64,000 nucleotides of DNA. Origin: Podocnemis expansa. Its lineage: Eukaryota; Chordata; Testudines; Podocnemididae. The notes beneath the pieces were generated by a model. It made no database searches, was not told where the DNA came from, and saw only the letters and a program-made list of their open reading frames with translations. The stretch lies in contig ML682005.1 of NCBI GenBank assembly GCA_007922195.1, forward strand, positions 36,868,259 to 36,932,258, in the 5' to 3' direction. Shown in pieces: positions 1 through 13,031 of the stretch. Position numbers and translations under genes: made by a program. How positions within the stretch are numbered: position 1 is the stretch's first letter; each line of letters starts with the position of its first letter.

Positions 1-1980
1 GCCTTTGATCTTTGATTTGGGGAGAAGAGGGGGAGAGACAGACGTGCTGTTGTATTGTCCGGTGTGAAAGGATAACAAGCTAGCTCTGGAGGAGGAGTGA
101 GGAGGGGGGGAAGAACCTGGCTTTTAAGTATCAGTCAGTTCTTGTTAACTAAAACCTTACAGTCTTTTTATTTACTGATCTCTAATATATATTCACTTAG
201 TGGGTCAATTGCTGGGAGATTTTTCCATGTACATATGCAGACCATAAGCCTGCTCTAATCAGGATCCAGTGGGCCTATAAAAATACTACCTCCCCCTGCC
301 GCTCCTCTCATTTACCCCTAACCCCTGTTCTCCCTCTCTAGAAAGCAATGGAGAATTACTCTGTAACTTCAGTAAAAATCACATGTGGAGCACTGAGATC
401 ACACAATGGGTGAGAAAAAAAATCCATGTTGTTTTAAGGGCCCATTTTATCTGCATAACCCAGAAATAGTCCTGCAAGAAAGAGCTTCACATTACCTAGA
501 TTCTGTAGAGCATCATGTTGATATTTTTTAACGCTATAAACTAAATTTAGTACAATATAATTAGCAACGCACATTAGCTGCACACACTCTGCTTATAAGG
601 CTGTACTTGAAAGCCCAGTGACGTTTAAGGGCATATTCTAAAGAGAATGTTCAAAAAGGGCTTGGATGCAGATGGGGGACAGAGACAGGAAAATAACTGT
701 TTACCATAATCACCTTTGTTTCATTTTTTCTCCCATAGCTCTTTTCATCCTCCTCCTCCTCCCCCTCCTCCTCCTCCTCATGTACCACATTAAAGAATCT
801 CTTGTTACACAGTCACAACTGAATCTTTCCTTTCTTACTACACTACCCAGATCTGTTACTTTACTTTAATTCTATGTTTCTTTACATAGCAACTGAAATG
901 GAAATGTTCTGTGGCACATTAAGAGTGGTTTTGGTTATAGAGTGAGTACAAAAATTGCACTTCACTTCTGAGCTATCATGTTTTATATAGATATATATAC
1001 CTTAACATTTTATATATTCAGATAAATATATTCTTTGGGTGAGACTTCAGTGGATTTATGGTGGTTTGCACCAGCTGCTTTCCCCCACACTCAATGGACT
1101 CAATCAATAGACAGTCTTTATTCAGAAAAATCTTCCATTGAGTTCAGCTAGAGTTTTGCTTGAGCAATGCCAGCAATATTTGCTCTGTGATATCCACCAA
1201 CTGACTAGTGGCTAACTTTTGAACCACTTCTGGAGCAAATCCTGTAATCCTTTCTTAGGCACAAAACCCCCATGGAGACCGCAGATCATCATGACAAGTC
1301 ATAAAAATTAATGCAGTCACCTGGCAACATTTTTGGAAATGGCTAAGTGACTTAGGAGCCCAACTCCCACTTTCAAAAGTGGCTTCGGCATCAAAAAGCC
1401 AAAGCTAGCTTGCTGTTTTTGAGAATTTTACTTGATGATTGTTTAGTTATTTATAAATTACAGCACACAAAAATGTTGTTAGGTAACACTTCCCAAAGGA
1501 TGCACAAAGACTGTCTAAACCAAAGGGCCTCACAATGTAAAATATTTCTATGACTCGAATGTGGAGTGACAAACAACGGGGTAGGTTTCAAGTGCAGAAA
1601 GATATGGGTTACGACAAGAAGGCAAATTCTGTTCTCAGTTAAATTGCTGCAGTCAGAACAAAATCCAGCCTCTGGCTGTCACCCTCATCCATCCTCATCC
1701 TCACTTGTGTCACACTTGACATTTAGATCCTAACCCTTTTGGGAGGAACCATACCTGCATATGCAGATTTGACACCACCAACTTAGGGCTGAATAGAGAC
1801 TATGGGCTTTTTCCCCATTATAACAGGAAATTTTGCTTTCCTTTCCCAACTCTCTATATTCTGTTGTCCACCATTTGACTTTAAACAACTGCTTTGATTT
1901 TGTAACAGTCTGACCTGATCCTATGACTTGCACTCCCATGAATTTATTTTGCTCCTGTTCTGTAAGTTTTTCACCTTCAA
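1..1980. other. Unique AT-rich non-coding DNA
   Basis: No gene is recognisable here. The short open frames lack domain-like composition. A CCT/CTC-rich microsatellite lies at about 747-780. A short stretch near 1345-1385 (TTAGGAGCCCAACTCCCA region) resembles a degraded old DNA-transposon repeat, but only weakly. Confidence 0.6.
747..780. repeat. (CCT)n microsatellite
   Basis: This is an imperfect run of CCT/CTC triplets. The neighbouring open frame reads it as a poly-leucine tract and is not credible as a protein. Confidence 0.85.
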
Positions 1981-2064
1981 GCATCTGATGAATTGGGATT
2001 TTCTCCCACAAAAGCTCATGCAACACATGAGTTTTTTAGTCTTTAAAAGTGCCACCAGAATCTC
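1981..2064 (+). repeat. Fold-back/Penelope-like retroelement fragment, 5' portion
   Basis: Carries CTGATGA at 1985-1991, a TTGGG...TCCCAC hairpin and AAAA where GAAA is expected at 2010-2013. It then runs into the family's TTAGTCTTTAA...GTGCCAC block. The copy is interrupted by the Harbinger MITE that follows. It resumes after about 2467, where the family's 3' end (GAACTAGACTAACATGGCTG) is found. The orientation given is that of the hammerhead-like motif. Confidence 0.7.
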
Positions 2065-2065
2065 T

Positions 2066-2466
2066 CGCTATATGTACACTGGCAAACTAATTCGGACTAA
2101 GGAGGCTTAGTTTGGACTAACTTCGCCCATAACCACACTAGACTTTCCCTAGTTCAAACAAAGAAAGTTTGAACTAAGGAACACTTAGTTTGAACTTGCT
2201 AGTACCAGTGGTTAGTCTGGACTTACGTGCTTAGTTCAAACTAGGTGTGATGTGGCCATGGACAAATGCTTAATTCGAACGTAAGACGTCTAAACTAAGC
2301 CGGATAACGTGAACTAACGGCACATTTTAGTTTGAACTAAGTATTAGTTTGAACTAGAATGTGCGATTAGTTCAAACTTATAAGCACAAGGTTAGTTCTA
2401 ACCAACCATGAACTTCTTAGTTTGAACTAACAAGTTTGAACTTCCTGTGGCTAGTGGAGACATAGT
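2066..2466. mobile_element. PIF/Harbinger-type MITE (AGTTTGAACTAA subfamily)
   Basis: A non-autonomous element of about 400 bp built from inverted AGTTTGAACTAA/TTAGTTCAAACT palindromes. Its ends resemble the Harbinger terminus GG(C/G)TATGTCTACAC: GCTATATGTACACTGG on the left, and the complement of AGTGGAGACATAG on the right. It sits inside a fold-back retroelement copy and is therefore younger than that copy. The exact ends and 3-bp duplication could not be fixed, because the SINE-like target and the element ends both contain TCT. Confidence 0.7.
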
Positions 2467-2516
2467 CTTTCTTTATTTTGCTGAACTAGACTAACATGGC
2501 TGCCCCTTTTGAACAT
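2467..2516 (+). repeat. Fold-back/Penelope-like retroelement fragment, 3' end
   Basis: Contains TTTTGCTGAACTAGACTAACATGGCTGCCCCTTT-like sequence, the 3' end of the same copy that begins at 1981. The MITE split it. Confidence 0.75.
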
Positions 2517-5500
2517 ACCTGCATAGTTTTTAAGGGGCTGCGCTACTGCAGTAGAATAGAATTGGGACTCTGTCTCAGAGTCAGAGTGTAGCCCTAACCT
2601 ATCATCTCATGGTGGGATCAGATGGGGCTGAGTTAGGGGTCTTGGGTCTTGCAATTCTGGTACCCTTTGAAAGGACACAGTGAATGCTTACCTTGATACC
2701 TGGCCAGCTCTACTGTTCAGTGGTTGGTGGGGACAGGATCCTATTCTCTCAATGCCCCATATTGTGGAGGCTTGTATGGATGATAGTGCTTGCCTGAAAT
2801 AGCTGTTTTCACCTCCCCCCCCCCCGGCCTACCCCACCTTCTGATTATGGCTAGCAACTGTACAGTGGAGAAGAGGGGACAGGAAAGTTCTCAGTGCTAG
2901 AGGTGGAGAAAAGTCATTCTTACAGCGCTAACGACAATATGATGCTTAAATTGTTCTTAGTCTTTGAGGACACAAATTGCAGATACAGGATTTCTTTCTA
3001 AGTATACATATCCTGAGGAATAAGATTTGGCTGAAGGTGTCATAGTTCGTTTTACTTGTTGAAGATTATTTTAAATATGAATGACTTTAAATTACCAGTG
3101 GTAAGCGGATAGAAACAAAAGATAATCTTTTTAAAAAATAACAATGACAATTTTTAGCTGGATAAAGAATTCATAGAGTTTATGATTTGATTTTTTGTGA
3201 TAGTAGTGATACATGCTCAGGGCTAATATGGTGAGAATTGTTATTATACAATTTCATCAAAAATCAAAAGTTTGAAACTGAAAAAAGAAATTAAATAGTA
3301 TTTTTAAATAAATATATTATATCTAAAATATTATCTAGTATCCTATTAATAATAGTGTATATACTGTAGTGTACTGATACAGTACAATATCTAGGAAACC
3401 ATATTCAGGTATATGCTATAGTGTAAATATGATATACTTAAAGATACAATGAGTTTGTCATTTGAAAACGAGGTCAGAGAAATCTAGGACACCTTTCTAC
3501 TAATTTTGAAGTTAATGGCAATATCATTCTCACTTCACTGGGAAGGACTGGGTGCTTTGTAAGAAAAAAATGAAATAAAGGGAAACATTGGGAGAACCCA
3601 ATTTTTCTTGCTTTCTCCATGTTAGTCATTACACAGATTTCCACAGCAAGGAAGATTTGGCCTTTAAGAACAACATCTTTGAAGAAGTTTGTGGCCTAAT
3701 CTTGCAGCCTTTCTTGGCAACGGCTTATCCTTACTCATTCATGCTGTCCTATTTACGACAATAAAGGGACTATTAGCATAAATAACGCCTTTAGTCGCAT
3801 AGGTAAACATTTTAAAAAATGGGCAGTGATTCTGGGTGTTCATCTTAATTCTGATTTCCAAAGGCTTTGAGAGCACTTGCAGCTCCTGTTGAAGTCATCT
3901 GGGATATCGATGCTCAAAACTTCTAAAAATCATGACCGCTGTCATATAAAAAAAAGTAGGCAATCAAAATCAGTGACTGTTTTTGAAAACATAGGCTCTC
4001 CTTTACGATGTTGTCACTAACAAATGGTGGTTTTGCATTATGGGAAACTGCTATCATGACCAGCAGCAAAAATGGAGTCTCAGTGCACAGATACTGAAAG
4101 TCAGCAGTTGGCACCAGGAACTTCTTTGTAGGGGGCCCATAATATGGACCTCCAGGCAGAGGAAGCCTTGGAAGGAGCAGATCCAATGGACATCCTGAAC
4201 TCAGAGGGCTGGGCCCTGCCAGAGTGGATTTCCTGCTAATTAGAACTATTAGAAAGACCACAAAGTCTCTGTGGCAAACAGCTGCCTCTCTACCTCCTGC
4301 CGTAAAAATAGAAAGTATTTCATGCCTTCAATGGCAAGCATTTTTACATCCACCTTCCTCCAAGGTTCTGCCAAAGAACAAGAGCGGCAAAGTCTTCAGG
4401 GTGCCACATTAAAGGAAGAATAGTTGGTATTCATTCAGAGTGTGTTGTCCACCATTATGTACAACTATAGGAACTGATGTGAAGAACCAAAAGCTTTCAG
4501 GAAAAGCAGATTTTATGGAGTTGGCATTAGCCATCTAACCTTATTTCTGCTCATTCTGGATGTAAGAATGAGACCAATTTAGAAACCTGCAAAAGGGCTA
4601 AATTTGACATTTGATTCACCCTGTTCAAGGATTTTAAACTGTGATGTAAATTAGTCAGAAACTGGTCTTTCTTCCATTTTCTCTTTTCAAAATGTAATAC
4701 AGTTAAATGACAGAGATTAATTACTAAAGTAATTACTGCAAGAAAGCAAAAGGACAGTTGTATGAGACAGTCTGTCTCATGATGACCAAGTCTTTCTTGA
4801 CAATTATGCTTAATTCCAACAATGATTATTCTGTGTGGCAAAATCTATCAGTGCAAGGGCACACAAGCATTGATGCATTCTTACTCTCTAGGAAATATTA
4901 GAATGAAGTAATTGTATTTGATTGAGACTCAGTTGCTTGTTCCCCACAGGCATCATTGGTTTTTGTAGGGACATGTACAATCCCACATTGTGGCACTGAC
5001 GTAGGGACACCCCCTACACTGATGTAGTGAACCCCCCCCCCTTGTTCCACTTCTGCTGCTATATCAGTCAAAATTGACTAAAATTATTATTTTTCCTTAT
5101 CTAGCCATTGGCTCCTCCCTTTCTGTTACAATCACATATACTCTGAAATTCCTGCCACCACCTGTGTTGCCCAACATACTTTTAAAGGCTTTTAGAGTCA
5201 GCTGCAGACTTTTCTAAGCAAAATGAGAAGGTGTGCACACATTTTTACTGGGTGCATCTTTTAAATACCAAATGACTTGGGCTGTTCACTGTGTTCAAAT
5301 AACTATCTGGAAAAAAAGCAAGAGAAATTAACTAATCAGTTACGCTGCTGATGGTAGTAATTGTTTTGTGGAACCCAAACTGTGCAGATTCCCAGCTCCT
5401 TGTTAGTCCCGTTGTATATTCTTTTTAGGGCAAGATGATATGCTGTATTTATATGGTTCACTATGACTCTTGCAAGAAGCTAGAATACTATCTTTAAATT

Positions 5501-5793
5501 GGGCATATTCATGTGAAAAAAAGCAACAGTTGCAGATGCATTAGTCAGTCATTGCTGAAGTCCTTTGCACACTGTGCTAAAAGCTACAGGTACTTTAAAA
5601 GAGGAAGAGGATGTTCTCGTAAAACCAACACTTATTCTGAACACTTAAAGAAGGGGAACAAAAATATTGTATACCCATATTTGGGTGCTTGAATGTTTCT
5701 TTTCCTTTGCAGAGCTCCTGTACTAACGTGATACTCTTTAAGAAAACCAAAAGCTTCTTCTCTATGATCCTGAGTGAAATTACTAAAGCTTGA

Positions 5794-5840
<47 letters not shown>

Positions 5841-7449
5841 TAAGAGAGAGAGAGAGAGAGTGTGAGAGAGAAACAGAGAGAGGCTTCAGGCTCTAGTGCT
5901 TCCTTCCAGGTGTCTTCGTCTGCATGATTTCATCTGTGAACCATAATCAACTTCCTTAATGAAATACGTAATTAACATATTATAATTGTGGTAAAGATGA
6001 TTTTGACAGAAATCATTTTCCATATCTAATACTATGCTAATTTAATCTGTTCCTCACTCCCCGACATGACCTTTAGTGATTAAGTTTCATGGCAGAATTG
6101 TTTTTGTGTGTGTATGTGTGTGTGTGATTGATTTATCCACAGTAGTTGAGACCCGTGTCTTGCCATGGCTGTCATTTTTTTTCCTTTCCCTTTGACATGA
6201 AAATAGAACAGAGTGATAAACAGGCACATGGCAAAAAGAAGTAAAGACCTATTGCAATGTCTGTCTTCATGTGTGGTCTTAAAAAGCTGATTACCAATAG
6301 GATTCTAGGTAGGTAATGAGTAGATGAGCCACTGACAAAATGCATTTCTTCTACTGGTAAAATATGTAGTGAAAACCTGATCTGAAAAAAGTTCACTTTG
6401 GGTATGTGATACTAGAGTCCAAGAAAGGCAAAATTAGAAAAAAAATTGTCTATGGCTATCCATTTCAATATTCTCTCTCTCTGTATATATAGACATAATT
6501 AACAATAAATATAGTCAGAGATACATTATCAAAAGCATTCCAGTTCAATTATTTTGGGCCATAGCTATGCCTTGATGAACTATTTATAGCGATTGTTTTG
6601 TCTGATAAATTTTAGCCCTGTGAACGTTGTGTAATTACTATAACCTGAAGCAGATCTGGTTTTGTACAATTTTAGTTGTTATTCAATATTGTTTAAAACC
6701 CTTACACAAATGTATTTCAGTGTGGCGATTCCCATGCTGCTGAGGAGACTTCCTTCCATTCTTGTGGGAAGAGCTGGTGAAATAAGAACAAGAAAATGAC
6801 GCACCAGTTTATTTAGGCATTATAACAGTGAAGTTTGAGTCACTGTTATCGATGAGGTCATATTATTTATAGTTTTCAATTATTCTGACAATCCCTAGGT
6901 ATTTATGAAAATATTCATGAATATTGAAAATGGAAATAGTCAAAATCTTCCACTGAAGTATTTTATTTGACATCAAATGGCTTTGTGACAAAATCAAAAT
7001 CTTTTGCAAAAATATTTTATTTTTCAATGGAAAAAAATGAAACGATTTTGTGTGTGTGTCTTTGGGAATTTGGCCTTTCAATTAGAACAAAATTTTTCAT
7101 CCCTCTTTTTCTGAAGAGAAAATAAATAATTTCCTGACCAACTCAACTCATATCTATTCAAATTTTATCCATTATTCTCTGTCAACTGGTTTGGAGTCTT
7201 GAAAATGGATAATTTGATTTTTATTATTTTTCTGATTTGAAATTTTCAGTCATTCATTCATTTTGAGAGCAGAAACAATACAATTTCTAGATGATCAGTT
7301 ACACAACAGAAATAGCCAACAGTTCACAAGCAGTTGGTCACCTGAAAGTGATTTGTATAAACATCATCCTATTTAGGAAATTATGACTAGTAATTACAGT
7401 TGTAGAAATCTGACTTCCTATTAAACAAGAGAAATAGGGGTTAAGGTCT
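2517..7449. other. Unique non-coding DNA with microsatellites
   Basis: No gene seen. It holds a C-run (2815-2825), a TG/AG compound microsatellite (5798-5881) and a short TG run (about 6103-6125). Sequence is AT-rich with scattered stops in all frames. A perfect MEF2-type palindrome (CTATTTATAG, 6580-6589) occurs in unique sequence, but a single 10-mer is not evidence of an enhancer. Confidence 0.6.
5798..5881. repeat. (TG)n(AG)n compound microsatellite
   Basis: About 14 TG units run directly into AG units, interrupted by TAAG and TGTG. This is typical polymorphic vertebrate simple sequence. Confidence 0.95.
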
Positions 7450-8133
7450 AGAGTCACAAAGGTACTTTTGTACCTGGGTGCAGCTTTAGGTCCCTAAGTG
7501 CAAGTTATGTACCACTGACATGCTTACAACCACCACTCAGCAGCTGCATAAATGTGTAGATGCCTAAAGTCCCCTAGCTGCCTAAATTTCTGCCAACAGG
7601 CCTACTGTCATAAAGCTTTCTAAATTCCAATCCACCCCACAGCTAACACAGTCCTTGGCTCCCTCACTCATGGTCTAACTGAACTGTCCTTCGTCTCTTT
7701 CTTCAGCAGGGCCCAGTAGCCACTGAAACAGGGGCATAACCCTATTTCTCCTACATCTCTAGTCACTGGGCCCCAGTCATTTTCTCTTTCTGTCTCTCTT
7801 TGGCATAGTGAATATTGAATTATTTGTACATAACAGAAAAGCGTCTCCCCATAATACCTTGTAACTTGGTGGTTCAGGCCCATCTCTCTCCAAATCAGGA
7901 ACAGTAGGGATTTGAGTCTGTCTCTCTCATATGCCGGATAAGTACCTCATTACCATGCTGTTGACTGTAATGGGGTGGAGAAACTTTGTTTTTCATGAGT
8001 GTGGGCTGACTGCAGTAGAGGGTCCACATCTGAGAATGCTGATCAGTAATAGACACACCCCTCTTGCACCTCAGCTAGGCACCTGAGGGTCAGATCAGAC
8101 ATTAGCCCTCTAAGTACCTTTGTGACTCTTGCC
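7450..8133. mobile_element. Candidate old DNA transposon with inverted ends
   Basis: The left end reads GAGTCACAAAGGTACTT (7450-7466). The right end reads AAGTACCTTTGTGACTC (about 8116-8132), an exact 17-base inverted pair about 650 bp apart. The inside includes a tRNA-SINE-like stretch on the minus strand (about 7860-7965) and no coding frame of note. No target duplication was identified, so chance or a composite origin is possible. Confidence 0.45.
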
Positions 8134-9677
8134 TTTGAGTCCCACTCCCTTCCTCCTCTGCACTTCATTTCTGGCTAGCTTAGGCAGCTCCCTACTCTGC
8201 TTGCTGGCTTCTGCAGATTCCTTTCTTAGATGCCTAACTTTCTCCGTGTATTATAATGGGAGTCTGGGCCCCTAACTTGGGGCTGAGGACTCCAGTAGGG
8301 GGCTAGGCATTGCAGTGCCTATGTTCATTTGCAGGTCTACCCCTACGATCCCAGTCATCAATATTTGCAATGGATATTTCTACCTGCTCTACCCATGAGA
8401 ATGCTTAAAACCTTTCTGTTACAGGGAGAGTGAACTTACAGACGTGGAGGATTCCCAATGCCATGGTGCACGCTGAGATAGAAGTGAAGAGGCATATCAG
8501 TGGGAACCTGGAACAAAAACTCTACTGTATCACTTAATGGCTATGCTTCCACTAGCCAAAGTTAGTTCGAACTTGTTTGTTAGTTTGAACTCTGCTCTTG
8601 CCAACTGATCAAAAAAGTTAGGACTGCCAGGATAGGGTTAAAAGAGGGACTGTCCTGGCCAAAATGGGATGTATAGTCACCCTACTGCTGCAAAATAGTG
8701 ATTTCAGCAGCTATTCTATTCTTGTACACTCCTAGCCCTATAACCACAGGGAAGTGTAGCAACTCAAGAATGAGGTTCGTTTGGTACATCTGTGTGGAGA
8801 AGCTTGCATATCATCTGTCTGTATCATGCTCAGCCTGTAATTAGTGTGTTTAAGACTCAGTTCCATTAGCATAAAAGTCACACATATACATCCATGAGGG
8901 AAGAAAGCAGCTTCATTAATCTACTCTAAAATAGAAACATGGGGAAATTTTATATTAAGCTAAACAGAGATCAAGATTTTTCCTAAGAAAGTTTATAGAA
9001 AAATATTGCACATTTCCTTGTGGGGAAGACGGAGTACAGTTTACACTTAATAGGTTGGTATTAGAGTATTGTATATGCAAACCTATAGCAAGAGTTGAGG
9101 ATTTTACAAACCAATTAGATATGTGGAGCCAGATCCTCAACTGGTCTAAATTAACATTTGTTTCCATGGAACAATATTGACCTATGGCAGTTGACACTCT
9201 GGTCTTTTATTTATAACACATAAAAGAAAAAAAATACCTTTACAGAATATTATTCAGTTGTATGAAATAAAGGGAAATTGTGTTCCTAAGTAATTGCTGA
9301 TATGGCTCAGTGCTGCAAACTGGAAGCTTCTCTTAAAAAAAAAACAAAAAAAAAAAAAACCCCAAACAAAAACAACCTAAACAGGTGATAGACTGGGGAA
9401 AGAGAGATTTATCACATTTTAATTAACTGAGTGTCAAGTCATGAGGTTTATTTCAGTACAGATTTGTTGACCAAAGTATTGGCTCATGAAGCATACTACT
9501 TACTGAAGACTCAGGTATGCATGGAAAATTTCAGTGGAAGCAAAACTGTTTTTTTTCTGCTCCCAGCTAGTTAGATTTTTAACAAAAATACATTTTGTCG
9601 CATCTACATTGGTTGTGGTTTTTCCTACAATGCATGTTGATACCAAATCTATTTTGTGAACCAGTTTTTGTATTTTG
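8134..9677. other. Non-coding DNA with a MITE fragment and an A-rich tract
   Basis: About 8536-8610 is a fragment of the AGTTCGAACT Harbinger MITE subfamily (GGCTATGCTTCCACT end followed by TTAGTTCGAACTT). An A-rich tract lies at 9337-9370. No gene seen. Confidence 0.6.
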
Positions 9678-9889
9678 AAAAACAAACAAACAAGGAGTCC
9701 TGTGGCACTTAAAGACTAATGAATTTATTTGTTGTATGAGCTTTCTTGGGAGAAAATCCTGCTTCATCAGATGCTTTGAAGCATGCTTTTCTTCCACAAA
9801 AGCTCATGCAAAAAATAAATGTTAGTCTTTAAGTGCCACCGGACTGCTTGTTTGTTTGTTTTATTGAACTAGACTAACATGGCTACCCC
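9678..9889 (+). mobile_element. Complete fold-back (inverted-dimer) Penelope-like insertion
   Basis: Two oppositely oriented copies of the same repeat meet near 9765-9785. The left arm starts AAAAACAAACAAACAAGG. The right arm ends TTGTTTGTTTTATTGAAC followed by the family's 3' end (GACTAACATGGCTACCCC). The insert is flanked by 11-bp direct repeats, TTTGTATTTTG (9667-9677) and TTTGTATTCTG (9890-9900), with one mismatch. On the complementary strand a hammerhead-like core is present: CTGATGA (complement of 9764-9770) and GAAA (complement of 9742-9745) flank a short hairpin. Long, variable duplications suggest target-primed insertion rather than cut-and-paste. Confidence 0.75.
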
Positions 9890-9900
9890 TTTGTATTCTG

Positions 9901-12168
9901 AAAGTAATCATTTAATGAAAGAAGAAAAATACCATTTTCTAGAGCTTATCATAGAAATAACAGTGAATTCATCTTTCAGCAAATGAAGATCCAAAACAAA
10001 ACACAAAGCCCTTTTGGATCAAATTAGATTTTACAAGTTTTTCAATATACGTGATTTGGATCTTATTTCTAGCTCCAAATTACCTTGGAGGCCAGCAGTA
10101 TTTGTTTTTGGCCTCTGTGGGGTAGCTCACCTTCTTGAAGTATAATTTTTCTGGATATTCATATACTCTGCTGAACATCTTCAGCTAATCTGGAGCCACT
10201 CCAGATGCTCACATAGTCTGAGAAAGTCATAGATACTTAAGTCAGAAATCTGCATAGACCCTTTGAGCTGGAAGGCATTTTCTACAGTTGGCATCCTATG
10301 GCTTTTCTCCAATAGCTCTGCCCTAGCCAAGAATATTAAACCTAATCTCAGTAAAATGTCACTGGTACATATATGAGCAGCATGTCATGATTTTTCTCAC
10401 TCAAAATAACAGTAGGGTGAATCACTAGGGTTACACAATGTCTAGATAGCCTCTATGAAACAGGTAAGCATGTTCTGAAGAAGTCATGGATGTTATAAAT
10501 GCATTTGAAAAGGTAATAAGAAATAGGGAATGTTGTGCCTACATTGGTTCTTCCTTTTGCATGGAACTGGGGGGAAGGGGGGAATGACAGTTAAAATTTT
10601 TAGCATTGGAATGTTGCCAACATTTCATCTGGACTTGTTATTCACTAGTTCACACTTTTTTTTCTAAACCTCACAGTCTGTAATAAAATACCCATAGTTC
10701 ACTGCTCTGTGGTATGGGCATAACATATCACACAAATAGTTTGGTGCAACCTAGTGTAAATAATAAAGTATTGAAGTTCTGAAGGAATAAAGTGAAATTT
10801 CACATTTTATTTGCAGAGAAATAATTTTTTTTAAAGAAGCAAGTGAAAACTACTAATCTAGGAATAAATAGGTACCTTCATGATGAAGTAGTGGCAAATA
10901 TGTTGTTTTATTATGACTTAGCATCTTTCATTAAAATTGATCAGCTAGCCACAATGCAAGATTGACTACCATGCGTTCTAGAATGTATCTTAAAAGAAAA
11001 ACCTAATTTGTGCAAGCAAAATCCATGTGCAAATTCTTCAGTCTGTCCTGAGACATGAATTCTATGACTCTTATGTGAGTTTGAATATAGCATAATATTT
11101 AAATATCAGTTCCATATGACTAGAGATGTGTCAATAATTCTAGAGATAGAGCTATGTCAAGAAGCAGTTGGCTGAGTCAGCTAACTGAAATATTTGCTGA
11201 CACCTACAGCTCCATACGGTCACCTAGCCACTTTCATTCAAAAGACTCAATTTTATTGGTATACTGGTAAATTGACAACACATACAGACCGGCAATTTAA
11301 TTTGAAGATGAATTGTATTCATTTTCATTTCAGCTCAAAGTCTATGCAGTATACCAATATAGTGCTTAAGCACAGCACCACTGTTACAGGATAGAACAAA
11401 TACATATTTTCAGCATGCCTCTCAATTTCCCTTGGCAATTTCTGCTCTCAATTGCACCAGTATAAATCCAGGAGTAACTCCAATTAAGTTATTCTGACAT
11501 AATACCAAAGCTTTAATTGAGAGTAGAATTTGGTCCATGAGGTCTAACATATTATTTGCATTGTTTAAAGGGATGCTGTCAAGATAAAAATCACATTCAT
11601 CAAACTATTCTGACCTGTGTAGCTAACAGCACCTTAGATGACTAAAACGGAAATATTTTAAAAGGTTTAATTTACTTTTCACCAGTTATGCTGTCGACTT
11701 GGACACCAAATGACAGGCCAATTTCACATCTGTCTCTGGCCAATTTTACTTTCTGGTTTGTATTCAGCAGCACAGTGGCTTTTTGTGTGGCTTCACACAA
11801 CACTGTCAGGGAAAGGTTAAATAAAGAAAACTAAATTTTCAGAAATACATTACAAAAATTATGATAGTTCTGTTCATTAACCATGTAATGCTGTCAACCA
11901 TCCCTTCCATTCCAGTCTATGAAGACCCCTCCCCCCAATATGATGCTAGCAGGCAGTAAAGGTTGTGCTTAGCTAGTCCAGGAGCTAGATAACAAAGGAA
12001 GCTAAAGTGTCTTGTCTGTGCCTTGTTGTTTCACTAAGAATCCCCTTTATATTCATTATAACTACATCCCAAAACTTTTGTATCATACTGAAAACTACAT
12101 GTCAAATGTTACTGTATCACCCTACAGATAAATTCATAAAAGGATAAAATTTCCATCTAAAACTCCTT
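9901..12168. other. Unique AT-rich non-coding DNA
   Basis: No gene or clear repeat was recognised. Frames are short and interrupted. Confidence 0.55.
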
Positions 12169-12577
12169 GGCTGTGTTCAGACGTGAGTTTTATTTCTAAA
12201 CAACAGCTGTTGTTTTGAAATAAAATTTCTCATGTCCACATGATGTACCATTATTTCAAAACAACGGGACCCATTGTTTTGAAATAATGGCCATTGTTTC
12301 AAAACCGTTAAACCTAGCAGGAAATTGAAATAGCTGTTGTTTCAAAATGGTTGTTTCGAAACAATGGCGTTCGGATGCGTTGTTTTGAAACAACACCATT
12401 ATTCTGAAACAACTGTTTTGAAACAACATGTCCGAACGGATTAACAAACTGTTAATTAATGTCGAATTAACAAACTGTTAATTCGAATTAATTTATTTCG
12501 AAATAAGGATTTTATTTCGAAATGAATTATTTCAAAATGAGTTATTTCAAAATAACAGTTACCATGTAGACATACCC
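12169..12577. mobile_element. PIF/Harbinger MITE (TTTCGAAA subfamily), CTT duplication
   Basis: A 409-bp element beginning GGCTGTGTTCAGACG and ending ATGTAGACATACCC. It is packed with TTGTTTCGAAACAA and TTATTTCGAAATAA palindromes. Three-base direct repeats CTT lie at 12166-12168 and 12578-12580. Its ends and internal palindromes match the two-gene Harbinger transposon at 31354-37816. The reading frame across it is an artefact of the palindromes. Confidence 0.88.
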
Positions 12578-13031
12578 CTTGAGTTACAATGTGTGAAATT
12601 CAAGTCATCCCTTGTCATCCCTGCCTAAGGTGGGACAAGTTTGGGCAGTAGAAAGAATCTCACAGACTCCAACATACTCCCCCAAAAGGTCATCTCATGC
12701 TGATGTCTGAGCTCCCTCTTGATCCAAGGGAGATGTTCTCTCCTTGCCTCTGCTTGTCAGAGGATGCACATCCATGCATCCTTAGACTATGATCTATGTC
12801 ATTTTCCTGTTCACTTTTGCAATGTAATTGTGTGGTTTGATGCCAATTATGCCATGCAAGGTTCCTTTATGAATGTTAAAACACACACCCCTCCACTTCT
12901 AGGGGGTGATGCATTCTCAGAGTGGTGCTGGCAGAAAACAACCTGCTATCTTATAAACAACACTTTCAAGGTTAGCTGGTTCCCAGCCTACTCTACAACT
13001 GGAATGGCTAGAAGTCAGTTTAGCACTACCT

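Noticed and set aside
6580..6589. Perfect MEF2-type palindrome
   Set aside because: A single 10-base AT-rich match is expected by chance in a window of this size and composition.
9678..9889. Fold-back copies as cut-and-paste foldback MITEs
   Set aside because: The 11-12 base target duplications and lack of shared outer termini on both sides argue for retrotransposition instead.
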